Below, piece by piece: positions 7,084 to 15,697 of a DNA stretch of 50,669 nucleotides. This stretch comes from JAKLHL01 sp964411885 (GTDB lineage Bacteria > Bdellovibrionota > JAFGOL01): positions 1 to 50,669 of the forward strand of contig CAYPMK010000006.1 of the NCBI GenBank assembly GCA_964411885.1. Reading direction: 5' to 3'. The notes under the pieces are model-generated. The model was not told the DNA's origin. It saw only the letters and a program-made list of their open reading frames with translations, and ran no database searches. Position 1 is the stretch's first letter, and the number at the start of each line of letters is the position of its first letter. The position numbers were made by a program, and so were the translations under genes.

Positions 7084-7973
7084 CTTTTTTGCTTCTTATT
7101 AAAAATTATTTCTGCAGCCAGATTTACCGCAAATGTTATTAAGAACAAAGCTAGTCCGACTACAAATAAAGCATAATAGTGGGCGGTACCATATGCCACC
7201 TCACCAAGCTCTATAGCAATAACAGAAGTCATAGTCTTAACCGAATCAAACAAACTATTAGGCATAGCACCTGCACAACCAGTAGCCATTAATACGGTCA
7301 TTGTTTCACCTATAGCTCTACCCATACCAAGCATTGTGGCAGCAATAATTCCAGAAGAAGCGGCAGGTATTCTTACTCTTATTATTGTTTGCCATTTTGT
7401 TGCACCTAAAGCCAACGAAGCTTCTGTATACGATTTAGGAACACTTTTTAATGCATCTTCTGTAAGACTTATTATCGTGGGCATCGCCATTATTCCAAGC
7501 AATATGGATCCGTTTACTGCATTAAGTCCGTCGGGCAGATTAAATATTTTAGCTATGGAGGGCCCTATAAGAGTGATGCCTATAAAACCAATAACTACAG
7601 ATGGGATGCTGGCTAATATTTCCACGACTGGTTTTGCTATTTCTCTAACTCTATTGCTTGCAAGATCTGATATAAAAGCAGCAGCACCAATGCTTATTGG
7701 CACAGCAAATATCATTGCACCTAAAGTTACCAAAAGAGAACTAACCAACATTGACAACATCCCGTATGATTCTTTAACATAGGATGTTGGATTCCAATTT
7801 GAACTAAATAAAAATTCTTTTAAGGGTATTTGTTCAAAAGCCGGAAGAGACGTCCAGATCAAAAGAACAAATATACCTAAAAGAACCAATATAACCAGAA
7901 TAGCATTAACAAGGAAGCCCCCATGAATGAGGGCTTCCTTTATTTTTTTTGAAAAAGGCAATCTATTCTTCAC
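7080..7973 (-). CDS. pstC: Phosphate ABC transporter permease PstC
   Basis: The 297-residue permease has an N-terminal cytoplasmic segment, about six helices, the motif S-N-W-N-P typical of PstC, and the coupling loop E-A-S-L-A-L-G-A-T-K-W-Q. It overlaps pstS and pstA by 4 bp each. A perfect hairpin is embedded in its first codons (see 7911-7950). Confidence 0.95.
   Translation of the reverse strand: MKNRLPFSKKIKEALIHGGFLVNAILVILVLLGIFVLLIWTSLPAFEQIPLKEFLFSSNWNPTSYVKESYGMLSMLVSSLLVTLGAMIFAVPISIGAAAFISDLASNRVREIAKPVVEILASIPSVVIGFIGITLIGPSIAKIFNLPDGLNAVNGSILLGIMAMPTIISLTEDALKSVPKSYTEASLALGATKWQTIIRVRIPAASSGIIAATMLGMGRAIGETMTVLMATGCAGAMPNSLFDSVKTMTSVIAIELGEVAYGTAHYYALFVVGLALFLITFAVNLAAEIIFNKKQKR
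7911..7950. promoter_or_regulatory. Strong hairpin inside the start of pstC
   Basis: A perfect 10-bp stem (7911-7920 with 7931-7940) with a 10-nt loop lies about 30-60 nt downstream of the pstS stop in the pst mRNA, inside pstC codons. Read on the plus strand it is followed by TATTTTTTTT and looks like an intrinsic terminator antisense to pstC. In the sense direction there is no U-run, so it more likely protects the 3' end of a processed pstS message or limits pstC translation. Confidence 0.65.
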
Positions 7974-8836
7974 TTAATACCCAAAACCTTATTATTCGAC
8001 GTTTTCTGAGCTTTGTTTATTGGAAAAAAACCGTGTTCTTCCATAAGCTTTGAACCCTCTGGTCCTAGTTCATACATAAGAAAATCTTTAACGTCCTTGC
8101 TTATAGTCCCTTTTATATATTGGTATAGAGGCCTTGATATAGGGTACTTTTTGTTGCTTATATTTAATTTAGTTGGAGCATATGCTTTTGCTCCTTTTAC
8201 TGTAGATATATAAAGAACCTTAACATCACTAGAATCCTTAACATAACCAGAACCAACATAACCAATAGCAGATTTAGAATTTTTAACAGCCTCAACTATT
8301 TGAGCATTACCGTTCATTTGTTTTACGTCACCAGAAAAATCTGTCTTGTTTAAAATGTGTTCAATAAAAAAATCATAGGTCCCAGAGTTAGCTTGTCTTC
8401 CGTACAGACTTATTTTTTCGTCTTTACCTCCAAATTCTTTCCAGTTTTTTATTTCTCCTTTAAAGATCTGTGCAAGTTGTGGCAAACTTAATTCCTTAAC
8501 GCTGTTATTTTTGTTAACTATTATACTTAAACCATCTATAGCCAAAGCTATTTCGTTCACGGTTCCTTTTGCTGCTGTTTTTTCTTTATCTTTTATGTCT
8601 CTTGAGGAGTTAGCTATATCACAAGTCCCATTTATTAACGCCGCAATACCTGTACCGGAGCCACCACCAGTTACTGATATCTTTTTGTCCTTATTCTTTA
8701 ACATGTATTTCTCGGCCAATTCTTGAACCGTATTAACCATGGTATCTGAACCCTTTATTTGTAAAACGCCTCTTGTTTGAGCAAAAATACTAGATGTAAA
8801 TAACGCCGTAACAATAAGAAAATTAATCTTTTTCAT
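7970..8836 (-). CDS. pstS: Phosphate-binding protein PstS
   Basis: The 288-residue periplasmic binding protein starts at ATG 8836 with GGAGG at 8845-8849; an upstream in-frame start at 8851 has no such site. A signal peptide ends near I-F-A-Q. Phosphate-binding loops are visible: I-K-G-S-D-T-M, G-G-G-S-G-T-G-I-A and R-Q-A-N-S-G-T-Y. It heads the pstSCAB-phoU operon and is preceded by PHO-box-like repeats. Confidence 0.95.
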   Translation of the reverse strand: MKKINFLIVTALFTSSIFAQTRGVLQIKGSDTMVNTVQELAEKYMLKNKDKKISVTGGGSGTGIAALINGTCDIANSSRDIKDKEKTAAKGTVNEIALAIDGLSIIVNKNNSVKELSLPQLAQIFKGEIKNWKEFGGKDEKISLYGRQANSGTYDFFIEHILNKTDFSGDVKQMNGNAQIVEAVKNSKSAIGYVGSGYVKDSSDVKVLYISTVKGAKAYAPTKLNISNKKYPISRPLYQYIKGTISKDVKDFLMYELGPEGSKLMEEHGFFPINKAQKTSNNKVLGIK

Positions 8837-8882
8837 AAGTATTACCTCCAAAACACATATTATTATTCATCTCTGAAAACCC

Positions 8883-8911
8883 TGTTACATTTATGTGAAA
8901 TTTATGTGAAA
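8883..8911 (-). promoter_or_regulatory. PHO-box-like repeats upstream of pstS
   Basis: On the minus strand three 7-bp half sites occur at exact 11-bp spacing: TTTCACA (8905-8911), TTTCACA (8894-8900) and TGTAACA (8883-8889), the first two separated by TAAA. An 11-bp period of T-rich/CACA half sites is the signature of PhoB/PhoP-type response regulators. It lies 47-75 bp upstream of the pstS start. Confidence 0.8.
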
Positions 8912-8945
8912 TAGAACAAGAGTAACGTTAAACAAGAATCAACAA

Positions 8946-8986
8946 TTTTCACAAAATTTTAACAAGATCTTCATCTAACCTTAACA
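8946..8986 (+). promoter_or_regulatory. PHO-box-like repeats upstream of the porin gene
   Basis: Four half sites on the plus strand at an 11-bp period: TTTTCACA (8946-8953), TTTTAACA (8957-8964), a weaker TCTTCATC (8968-8975) and CCTTAACA (8979-8986). A TATAAC -10 candidate follows at 8996-9001, the spacing expected when the activator replaces the -35. This predicts PhoB activation of the porin. Confidence 0.75.
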
Positions 8987-9035
8987 GTCAAAACATATAA
9001 CCATATTAAAACAAATGACCAGGAGGTTTTACGAC

Positions 9036-10172
9036 ATGATTTACCTATTATTGCTTGTATCTTTACTGTTTAATTCTAATGCAACAGAAAACGAAGACAC
9101 TCTTTCATGGGTTGATAAGTTAAAACCTTCAGGAGATTTTAGATTTAGGTTCCAAGATGATAACCCTATTGGATATGGTAACAACAGAGATAGAGTAAGA
9201 ATACGTTTAAGAGGCAGAATAGAGCCCAAAATAACTGAAGATATAAAAGTTGGTGTAGGACTTGCCACTGGTTTTAATAATAACAACATAGACAATCTAA
9301 CCGACAAAGATATAGCTAGATCTACTAATCAAACTCTCGGCGATGGATTTTCTAAAAAATCAATAAGCTTAGAGCTCGGATATGCCGAATATTCGCCAAT
9401 AAGCTGGGGTAGTTTAATAGTTGGTAAATTTAAAAATCCAATATGGGAACCGGGCGATTTAATATGGGATACAGATATAAACCCAGAAGGCGTTGCATTA
9501 AAATTTAAAGGAAAATTAAATTCAAATTTTGAGTTATTTAGTACAACTGATGTCTTTTCTTTGGAAGAAAGAGGAAGTGAACCAGATATAATAATGTATG
9601 TTTTCCAAGCTGGTTTTAATCACAAAGCTACAGAAAAGGTTTCTTATAAAGTAGGTTTTTCATATTACGGATTCTCTGACCTTAAAGGCAAGCATTTAGA
9701 TGGCAGTACGTTAAGTAATTCAATAAACAACAGCCAAGACGGCCTACTACTATATAATTACAACAACATCGTCGGTGCAGTAGAGTTCATGTTTAAAAAC
9801 CCATTTAACACAGACTTACCCTTGCTTTCTCTTTTTATTGAATATGTTACAAATGCCAACAGTAAAATACACGGCAACAATAAAAATGGATATATGATAG
9901 GCACGTTGTTCGGAAGTGAAAAACTAAAAGAATTTTCTGATTGGCAAATAAAATATAACTATGCCGTGTTAGAGAAAGACTCTATATTAGATATTCTGCC
10001 TGATTCAGATCGTTACTCCGGAAAAACGAATATGAGGGCTCATGAACTTGCGTTCAACTACGCTCTTGGTTCTAGTAACTGGATCGGAATAGATTTTTAC
10101 TATGGGGAACAACTTAAGGGCCCAAAATTACCAGCAACAGTACTACAGCTTGATTGGAACCTGTTTTTTTAA
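9036..10172 (+). CDS. Putative phosphate-starvation porin (Porin_5-like beta-barrel)
   Basis: The start is put at ATG 9036 because AGGAGG (9021-9026) lies inside the longer frame that begins at 9015. The 378-residue product has a signal peptide (M-I-Y-L-L-L-L-V, cleavage near S-N-A) and then alternating strands rich in Arg and aromatic residues (F-R-F-R-F-Q, R-V-R-I-R-L-R-G-R), ending in W-N-L-F-F as outer-membrane barrels do. The pattern N-Q-T-L-G, G-K-F-K-N-P-I-W and W-D-T-D-I-N-P-E-G matches the putative porin family Porin_5. It is divergent from pstS behind PHO-like boxes, so a role in anion or phosphate uptake across the outer membrane (analogous to PhoE or OprP) is inferred. Confidence 0.8.
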   Translation: MIYLLLLVSLLFNSNATENEDTLSWVDKLKPSGDFRFRFQDDNPIGYGNNRDRVRIRLRGRIEPKITEDIKVGVGLATGFNNNNIDNLTDKDIARSTNQTLGDGFSKKSISLELGYAEYSPISWGSLIVGKFKNPIWEPGDLIWDTDINPEGVALKFKGKLNSNFELFSTTDVFSLEERGSEPDIIMYVFQAGFNHKATEKVSYKVGFSYYGFSDLKGKHLDGSTLSNSINNSQDGLLLYNYNNIVGAVEFMFKNPFNTDLPLLSLFIEYVTNANSKIHGNNKNGYMIGTLFGSEKLKEFSDWQIKYNYAVLEKDSILDILPDSDRYSGKTNMRAHELAFNYALGSSNWIGIDFYYGEQLKGPKLPATVLQLDWNLFF

Positions 10173-10184
10173 AGAGCGGTTACT

Positions 10185-11936
10185 TCATCGAGGTATAGAA
10201 AAACTAAAAGTTGAACCAACGCCTTCTGTGCTTTTAACAGAAACATCTCCACCGTGTGCTTGCACTATATGTTTAACAATAGAAAGGCCAAGGCCTGTGC
10301 CTCCTAGATCTTTGGATCTAGCTTTATCAACTCTATAGAATCTCTCAAAGATCCTAGGGAGATCTTTTTCTGGTATCCCTATCCCTGAATCTTTAACATG
10401 AACAGTAATAAAATCTGTAGTTACTTCAGAATATATATTTATAACAGAACTTGGATCGCTATATTTAATTGCATTGTGTATAAGATTTATTAATGCCTGA
10501 GCAAGAAGAGACTCATCATATTTTACTTTTAGAGCATCAACATTATTTTCTATTTTAATATCCTTAAGATCTATTTCCTGTTTAACTCTATCTATAGATA
10601 CAGAAACAAGATCTTTAATATTCTTTTCCTCTAGTTTAAGTTTAAACATATCTGACTCTATCTTTGATAAATCCAAAATGTCATTTATCAAAGAAGCAAG
10701 TCTTGATGCTTCCATATTTATTATATTTACAAAATTATGTGCATTATCTTTGTCACAAAGCGCACCATCTAATAAGGTTTCTGCATAACCTTTAATACTA
10801 GATATAGGAGTCCTTAGCTCATGAGAAACATTAGCAACAAAATCTTTTCTTATAGTCTCCAATTTTCTCAATTCTGTAATATCGCTAAAAACAAGTACTG
10901 CTCCAAAGACATCCCTCCCCTTAACAACTGGAGAAGCATGGATTAAGAGAGTCTTGTTATATGGCATCAACAAGTTCTCCTCTAAACTAAGAACTCCATA
11001 ACTAATCTTTAGCGCTTTCTCTGCTATGTTCTGTATATTGACGTTCCTAACAAGCTCTATTGGCTTTCTTCCCATTGTATTAGTATCTTTTATATGCAAC
11101 ATTTCTTTTAAAGCTGTGTTCATTAAAATAATGTTACCGTTAACGTCTACCGCCATAACACCTTCGAACATGCTCATTAGTACAGCCTCAAATCTTGAGT
11201 TGTTAGTAACAACTTCTTTCATTTTATATTTAATATTATCACGCATAGAATTAAGCGCCTTACCAAGCTCTCCCACTTCATCTTTTTTGTTATCACTAAA
11301 CTTTAGCGTAAGATCTCCAGATGCCATCTCTAAAGCTTTAGATGCAAGTTCTCTTATAGGCCTTGATATAATATGAAAAACAAAAAGACCTAAAATAAGT
11401 GTAGCTACAAAAACTAAAGATAAGGAAACAAGCAAAGCTCCTTCTATATCTTCTGATATCAAGCTTATTCTATCTACTGGTATAGATAGCCTAAGAAAAG
11501 ATTTTTTATTATCTATTGTTATCGGTGTTGCATAGTACAAAATATCTTTCTTTAATGTTGTGCTGAACCTTTTACTCCAACCTTCTCCATTCTTTATAGC
11601 GTCCTGTATTTCTGGTCTTTCTATGTGATTTTCAAGCCTCAGCATGTCTTTATGTGCAAGATCTGTATCCCCCACCACTACTCCACTTTGATCCAATATT
11701 GTTATCCTTAAAGAAAGGTCTTCCCCTATCTGATGAGCAAAATCTTCTAACGATTTCTTGTCACCACTAAAGTTAGCCAGAACATGTCTTATAGAGATAG
11801 ATTGTTTCTTAATATTATTTTTTAATTGTGAAAGATGATATTTGTTAAAACTAAGATCTATATATATAAAGATAAACAACAACGTGGCTGCCATAATAGA
11901 GCCAAAAGCCAAAAACAATTTATAATGTAATTTCAT
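10185..11936 (-). CDS. phoR: Sensor histidine kinase PhoR
   Basis: The 583-residue kinase has a first membrane helix (about 8-28), an extracytoplasmic sensor region, a second helix (about 165-190), a HAMP linker, a PAS domain (about 245-345), then HisKA with the phospho-acceptor in V-S-H-E-L-R-T-P and an HATPase with N-box (N-L-I-H-N-A-I-K-Y), D-S-G-I-G-I and G-G-T-G-L-G-L-S. HAMP-PAS-HisKA is the PhoR layout of Gram-positives and many deltaproteobacteria. It overlaps phoB by 4 bp and converges on the porin with 12 bp between stops. Confidence 0.9.
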   Translation of the reverse strand: MKLHYKLFLAFGSIMAATLLFIFIYIDLSFNKYHLSQLKNNIKKQSISIRHVLANFSGDKKSLEDFAHQIGEDLSLRITILDQSGVVVGDTDLAHKDMLRLENHIERPEIQDAIKNGEGWSKRFSTTLKKDILYYATPITIDNKKSFLRLSIPVDRISLISEDIEGALLVSLSLVFVATLILGLFVFHIISRPIRELASKALEMASGDLTLKFSDNKKDEVGELGKALNSMRDNIKYKMKEVVTNNSRFEAVLMSMFEGVMAVDVNGNIILMNTALKEMLHIKDTNTMGRKPIELVRNVNIQNIAEKALKISYGVLSLEENLLMPYNKTLLIHASPVVKGRDVFGAVLVFSDITELRKLETIRKDFVANVSHELRTPISSIKGYAETLLDGALCDKDNAHNFVNIINMEASRLASLINDILDLSKIESDMFKLKLEEKNIKDLVSVSIDRVKQEIDLKDIKIENNVDALKVKYDESLLAQALINLIHNAIKYSDPSSVINIYSEVTTDFITVHVKDSGIGIPEKDLPRIFERFYRVDKARSKDLGGTGLGLSIVKHIVQAHGGDVSVKSTEGVGSTFSFSIPR

Positions 11937-12613
11937 TTATCTTTAAACCTATAACCTACGCTTCTAATCGTCTCTATGTTATCACCATATTTCCCCAATT
12001 TCTGCCTTAATCTTTTTATATGAGTATCTATGGTCCTTGTGCTTATATCACCAGAAGCACCCCAAACTTTTTCAAGAAGATGTTCTCTTGTCTGAACTTG
12101 TCCTTTGTTACTTAAAAGATTAAGTAAAAGTTTAAATTCCATAGCTGTAAGGTCTATTTTCTTTGTTCCTAAAAAAGCCTCATAATTATTAACATCTATT
12201 TTTATATCTCCAAAAAGAATCAAATCTTCCTCTAGTTCCTCTCTTTTTAATATAGCTTTAACCCTTAGAACAAGTTCTCTCGGGCTAAAAGGCTTAACCA
12301 CATAATCATCTGCACCAAGTTCAAAACCAAGAACTTTATCAAGCTCCTCTCCTTTTGCTGTTAGCATTAATATTCTTGTTGAAGAAAATTTCTTATTACT
12401 TCTTATACGCTTACATACTTCCAGACCATCAAGACCCGGCAACATAATATCTAATATGACCATGTGGAATTTACTCTTTTGCATCTCCACAAGAGCTAAT
12501 TCTCCTGTAGATGAAATAGTTGTTCTAAACCCTGCTTTCTGCAAATTATATTCCACAAGCTTAGATATATTAGGATCATCTTCAACTATAAGTATTTTCT
12601 TATTCTCGACCAT
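11933..12613 (-). CDS. phoB: Phosphate response regulator PhoB
   Basis: The 226-residue OmpR/PhoB-type regulator has the acidic pair E-D-D near residues 11-13, phospho-acceptor Asp55 (V-I-L-D-I-M-L-P-G), the conserved Lys in V-K-P-F-S-P-R-E-L, and a C-terminal winged helix (R-T-I-D-T-H-I-K-R-L-R-Q-K-L). GAGG precedes the ATG with good spacing. Pairing with phoR and proximity to pst genes make the assignment firm. A PHO-like pair lies upstream (12678-12696). Confidence 0.92.
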   Translation of the reverse strand: MVENKKILIVEDDPNISKLVEYNLQKAGFRTTISSTGELALVEMQKSKFHMVILDIMLPGLDGLEVCKRIRSNKKFSSTRILMLTAKGEELDKVLGFELGADDYVVKPFSPRELVLRVKAILKREELEEDLILFGDIKIDVNNYEAFLGTKKIDLTAMEFKLLLNLLSNKGQVQTREHLLEKVWGASGDISTRTIDTHIKRLRQKLGKYGDNIETIRSVGYRFKDK

Positions 12614-12677
12614 GTTCTGTGTCCTCTATTAGCTAGTATAGAAAACAACCATTAAAAAGTATATATCTTAAGAATAC

Positions 12678-12696
12678 TTTTCACACATTTGTCACA
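12678..12696 (+). promoter_or_regulatory. PHO-box-like pair upstream of phoB, reverse orientation
   Basis: TTTTCACA (12678-12685) and TTGTCACA (12689-12696) are spaced 11 bp, like the half sites at pstS and the porin. They read on the plus strand while phoB lies on the minus strand, so orientation is opposite to activation of phoB. Autoregulation is possible. Confidence 0.5.
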
Positions 12697-12701
12697 ATAT
12701 A

Positions 12702-13484
12702 TTAAAAAGATAGACCAAGTCTGTATGACCAGAATTCTTTATTATATTCAAGTAAAGACTCATTATAGCCATGATACAGCTGTACAAATAAAGACGGGTT
12801 AAATCTTCCACCGCCAAGCCTTAATTTGAACCCAAGTTCTTGACCACCCTTGCTTATAGACTCAGACAACTTGCCTCCTGAAAAAAAAGCAAAATACAAA
12901 GTGGCCCTATCTATAAACTCCGTTAAATTAAAGAAATTAACCAGAGACACCTTTGTTTCCCAAAATCCCATATATTCACCAATATCCATATTGGTTTTAT
13001 CTAAAGAAAATTTATATAGAGCAAAAACTTTTGTATCCCAATTAAAAGTCCATTTATTAAATTGACTCGTAGTATTAAATTTAACATAGCTTCTGCTCCA
13101 AGCTCTTGAGTCTGCCCCAGAGCGACCATTTGATTTATGTTCATAGATACCTATATCTATAGATTTTAAGATCCCAGAATCACGAGTATGTATCCTATAA
13201 AAAAGTTCTGGATTATAATTTACATCTTTAAATGGAGAAGACTCTTCTTTTATATTCCAAAACATAAGTTGAGTGTAAGCAATAAAAAGATCTGCCCTAC
13301 TGAATAGTTTATATTTAAGGCTTATTTGAACTTTGGTATTAGGCTGACCTGTTATAAAATAAAGATCGTTGTGTTTGGATATCCTGTCTTCATCTTCACA
13401 GTCACAAGAAATATTCTGTTCTTCAGGAAAAATATTTAGAGAAGTCAGGGTCATTATAAAGACAATAGTTAATTTAAAAAACAT
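12702..13484 (-). CDS. Outer-membrane phospholipase A family protein (OMPLA/PldA-like)
   Basis: The 260-residue protein has a signal peptide and the OMPLA hallmarks in order: A-Y-T-Q-L-M-F-W, S-S-P-F-K-D-V-N-Y-N-P-E-L-F, E-H-K-S-N-G-R-S and S-R-A-W-S-R-S-Y, ending in a barrel-type C-terminus (Y-R-L-G-L-S-F). His116 and Ser118 correspond to the catalytic His142 and Ser144 of E. coli PldA. The position of the third catalytic residue, Asn156 in E. coli, is Ser130 here (codon AGC at 13095-13097). The enzyme hydrolyses phospholipids in the outer leaflet when activated. It follows the WG-repeat gene by 3 bp, so the two form one operon. Confidence 0.85.
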   Translation of the reverse strand: MFFKLTIVFIMTLTSLNIFPEEQNISCDCEDEDRISKHNDLYFITGQPNTKVQISLKYKLFSRADLFIAYTQLMFWNIKEESSPFKDVNYNPELFYRIHTRDSGILKSIDIGIYEHKSNGRSGADSRAWSRSYVKFNTTSQFNKWTFNWDTKVFALYKFSLDKTNMDIGEYMGFWETKVSLVNFFNLTEFIDRATLYFAFFSGGKLSESISKGGQELGFKLRLGGGRFNPSLFVQLYHGYNESLLEYNKEFWSYRLGLSF

Positions 13485-13487
13485 ATT

Positions 13488-14648
13488 TTAACCGTTAATA
13501 GATTCTACAAGATCTTCTGGATCATTTGTTATCACCGGATCAAGTGAGGCACATTTTTCGAAGGAAGAGACAACATTGAACTCAGGTTTAATTACATTCT
13601 TACCGCTTTTATCCAAAAAGCCCCACTTACCATTTATTTCCACAGCGACCATTCCATAATTATAATCATGTACTGCATCAAACTTTGGTTCTACTATATA
13701 ATTGCCTTCCTTATCTATAAACCCCCATTTACTATCAACAGAAACAGCTGCTATCCCTTCATTAAAGTTCCATGCCCAGTCAAATTTTGGTTCTATAACA
13801 TAAAGACCTCGTTGATTTATAAAACCCCATTTACCTCTTGATCTGACCATAGAAAGCCCTTCTACAAAATCATAAGCTTCTCCAAATTTTGGTTCTATAA
13901 CAAAACTACCTTTTTTATCTATAAAACCAACTAAGCCCCTAGATCTTACTCTTGCTATACCGTCTATAAAATCATTAGCGCTGGAATACCTAGGACTTAT
14001 AACAAAATTTCCTTTCTTGCTTATATAACCCCAGCTACGACCAGATTTAACTCTAGCCAAACCGTCGCTAAATTCTCCTGCAGATCTGAATTTTGGTTTT
14101 ATTATGTATTTACCGGTATTGTCTATAAAACCCCAGTTTCTTCCTACTTTGACCCTTGAAGCATTTTCATTGAAATCATTTGCTGATGAAAATTTTGGCT
14201 CTATAACATAAAGGCCTTCTTTATTTATAAAGCCCCATCTTCTTTGAACCCTTACTCTTGCCAAACCTTCTTTAAAAGGACGAGCATAATCAAAACTTGG
14301 CTGTATTATAAAATCCCCTTTTTTATCTATAAATCCCCATTTATCACCAATAGAAGCTGCAGCTACCCCATCTACAAAATTACTGACTGAATCATATTGT
14401 GGTTTGATCACCACTTTCCCATTTTCATCTATAAAACCCCATTTACCATTCTTGTTAACAGCAGCGCAACCATCTTTAAATGGCATGGCATCGTCATAAA
14501 CTGGTTTTATAACAAATTTACCTGTTCTGTTTATAAAACCAACTTTATCTTTACCAACAAGTGCAAGGGTCTTAACATCAAAACTAAAAACATTAATACT
14601 TGTTGAACAAACAAGTAATATAAGAATAGATTTAATTATATTTTTCAT
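13488..14648 (-). CDS. WG-repeat protein, secreted
   Basis: After a signal peptide (M-K-N-I-I-K-S-I-L-I-L-L, cleavage near V-F-S) the 386-residue protein is built from ten repeats of about 34 residues with the consensus K-W-G-F-I-D-K-x-G-x-[FY]-V-I-x-P-[KR]-F-x-x-A-x-x-F-x-x-G-[LI]-A-x-V. These are WG beta-propeller-like repeats whose molecular role is generally unknown. Two repeats have a degenerate WG pair (first, seventh). No clear Shine-Dalgarno precedes it. It sits between hypE and the phospholipase gene, 44 bp from hypE, and may be the tail of the hyp operon. Confidence 0.9.
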   Translation of the reverse strand: MKNIIKSILILLVCSTSINVFSFDVKTLALVGKDKVGFINRTGKFVIKPVYDDAMPFKDGCAAVNKNGKWGFIDENGKVVIKPQYDSVSNFVDGVAAASIGDKWGFIDKKGDFIIQPSFDYARPFKEGLARVRVQRRWGFINKEGLYVIEPKFSSANDFNENASRVKVGRNWGFIDNTGKYIIKPKFRSAGEFSDGLARVKSGRSWGYISKKGNFVISPRYSSANDFIDGIARVRSRGLVGFIDKKGSFVIEPKFGEAYDFVEGLSMVRSRGKWGFINQRGLYVIEPKFDWAWNFNEGIAAVSVDSKWGFIDKEGNYIVEPKFDAVHDYNYGMVAVEINGKWGFLDKSGKNVIKPEFNVVSSFEKCASLDPVITNDPEDLVESING

Positions 14649-14692
14649 ATTATTAAGTTGTTTAACATACAGAACTCTTCAAGGCAACTTGT

Positions 14693-15685
14693 TCAGCATA
14701 TCCTTGGTACCTGAATACCATCCATTGTTCTTAATTTTCTTAACCCCCCAAAGCTTGTAAACAGCAGAACGTCTTGTGATCCCTTTTTGATATTACCTAT
14801 ATTTACTGCTTTAGGGCCAAAAACTTTAACAACGGCATCCTCTATACTTGGTTTACCAATTATGACCAGCCTGCCTTCTGAGGCGAAACAGAATGGGTCA
14901 AAGCCAGCGACATCACATAATGTTTTAACTTCGTCAGAGAAAGGGACATTGTTTTCCATTATATTTGCAGCAACAGATGAGTTAGATACTATATCATTTA
15001 AAGCCCCAGTAAGTCCTCCTCGAGTAGGATCCTTTATAACGTGTACATCCTTGGTAAGAGACAAAAGTTCTTGGACCTTCTTGTTCAGAGGAGCAAGATC
15101 ACTTTTTACTTCAAGCCCTATCTTAAGTATATCTCTAGACATTATTATGGAAGCTTCATGATCACCTATCGGGCCTGTAACCATAATAACATCCCCATCA
15201 CTCGCATTATGACTAGATATATCTATCCCATCCTCTATAAAGCCTATACCCGCTGTATTAATATATAAGAGATCGCACTTACCAGCTTCAACCACCTTTG
15301 TATCACCAGTAACTATGCTAACGCCAGCCTCTTTTGCTGTTAAAGCTATAGACGAAACTATTCTTTTTATATCCTCTAAAGCAGCTCCTGCCTCTATTAT
15401 AAATGAAAGTGATAAATATTTAGCTACAGCACCACTAGAAGCAAGATCATTAACCGTACCACAAACACAAAGACGACCAATATCACCACCATTAAAAAAA
15501 ACTGGAGATACTACATAACTATCAGAGGTAAAGGCTATTCTCTTATTTTCTGAGCACAACCTAGCAGCGTCATCCATTGTGTTAAGTACAGGATTGCCTA
15601 GTTCAGAAACAATTATTTTACTGATAAAATCCTGCATCTGCTTTCCGCCAGCACCAACATTAATATCGACTTTATCTCTTATCAC
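14693..15685 (-). CDS. hypE: Hydrogenase expression/formation protein HypE
   Basis: The 330-residue protein dehydrates the thiocarboxamide made by HypF on its own C-terminal cysteine to a thiocyanate, the source of the CN ligands of [NiFe] sites. The essential C-terminal tail V-P-R-I-C is present. PurM-like domain motifs are visible (G-A-G-G near the start, D-D-A-A-R, D-P-T-R-G-G-L near residue 220). It follows hypD by 12 bp. Confidence 0.95.
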   Translation of the reverse strand: MIRDKVDINVGAGGKQMQDFISKIIVSELGNPVLNTMDDAARLCSENKRIAFTSDSYVVSPVFFNGGDIGRLCVCGTVNDLASSGAVAKYLSLSFIIEAGAALEDIKRIVSSIALTAKEAGVSIVTGDTKVVEAGKCDLLYINTAGIGFIEDGIDISSHNASDGDVIMVTGPIGDHEASIIMSRDILKIGLEVKSDLAPLNKKVQELLSLTKDVHVIKDPTRGGLTGALNDIVSNSSVAANIMENNVPFSDEVKTLCDVAGFDPFCFASEGRLVIIGKPSIEDAVVKVFGPKAVNIGNIKKGSQDVLLFTSFGGLRKLRTMDGIQVPRIC

Positions 15686-15697
15686 CTACACACCGCC

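Noticed and set aside
9015..9036. Start of the porin at ATG 9015
   Set aside because: AGGAGG lies inside this extension; the ATG at 9036 is correctly spaced and starts a signal peptide.
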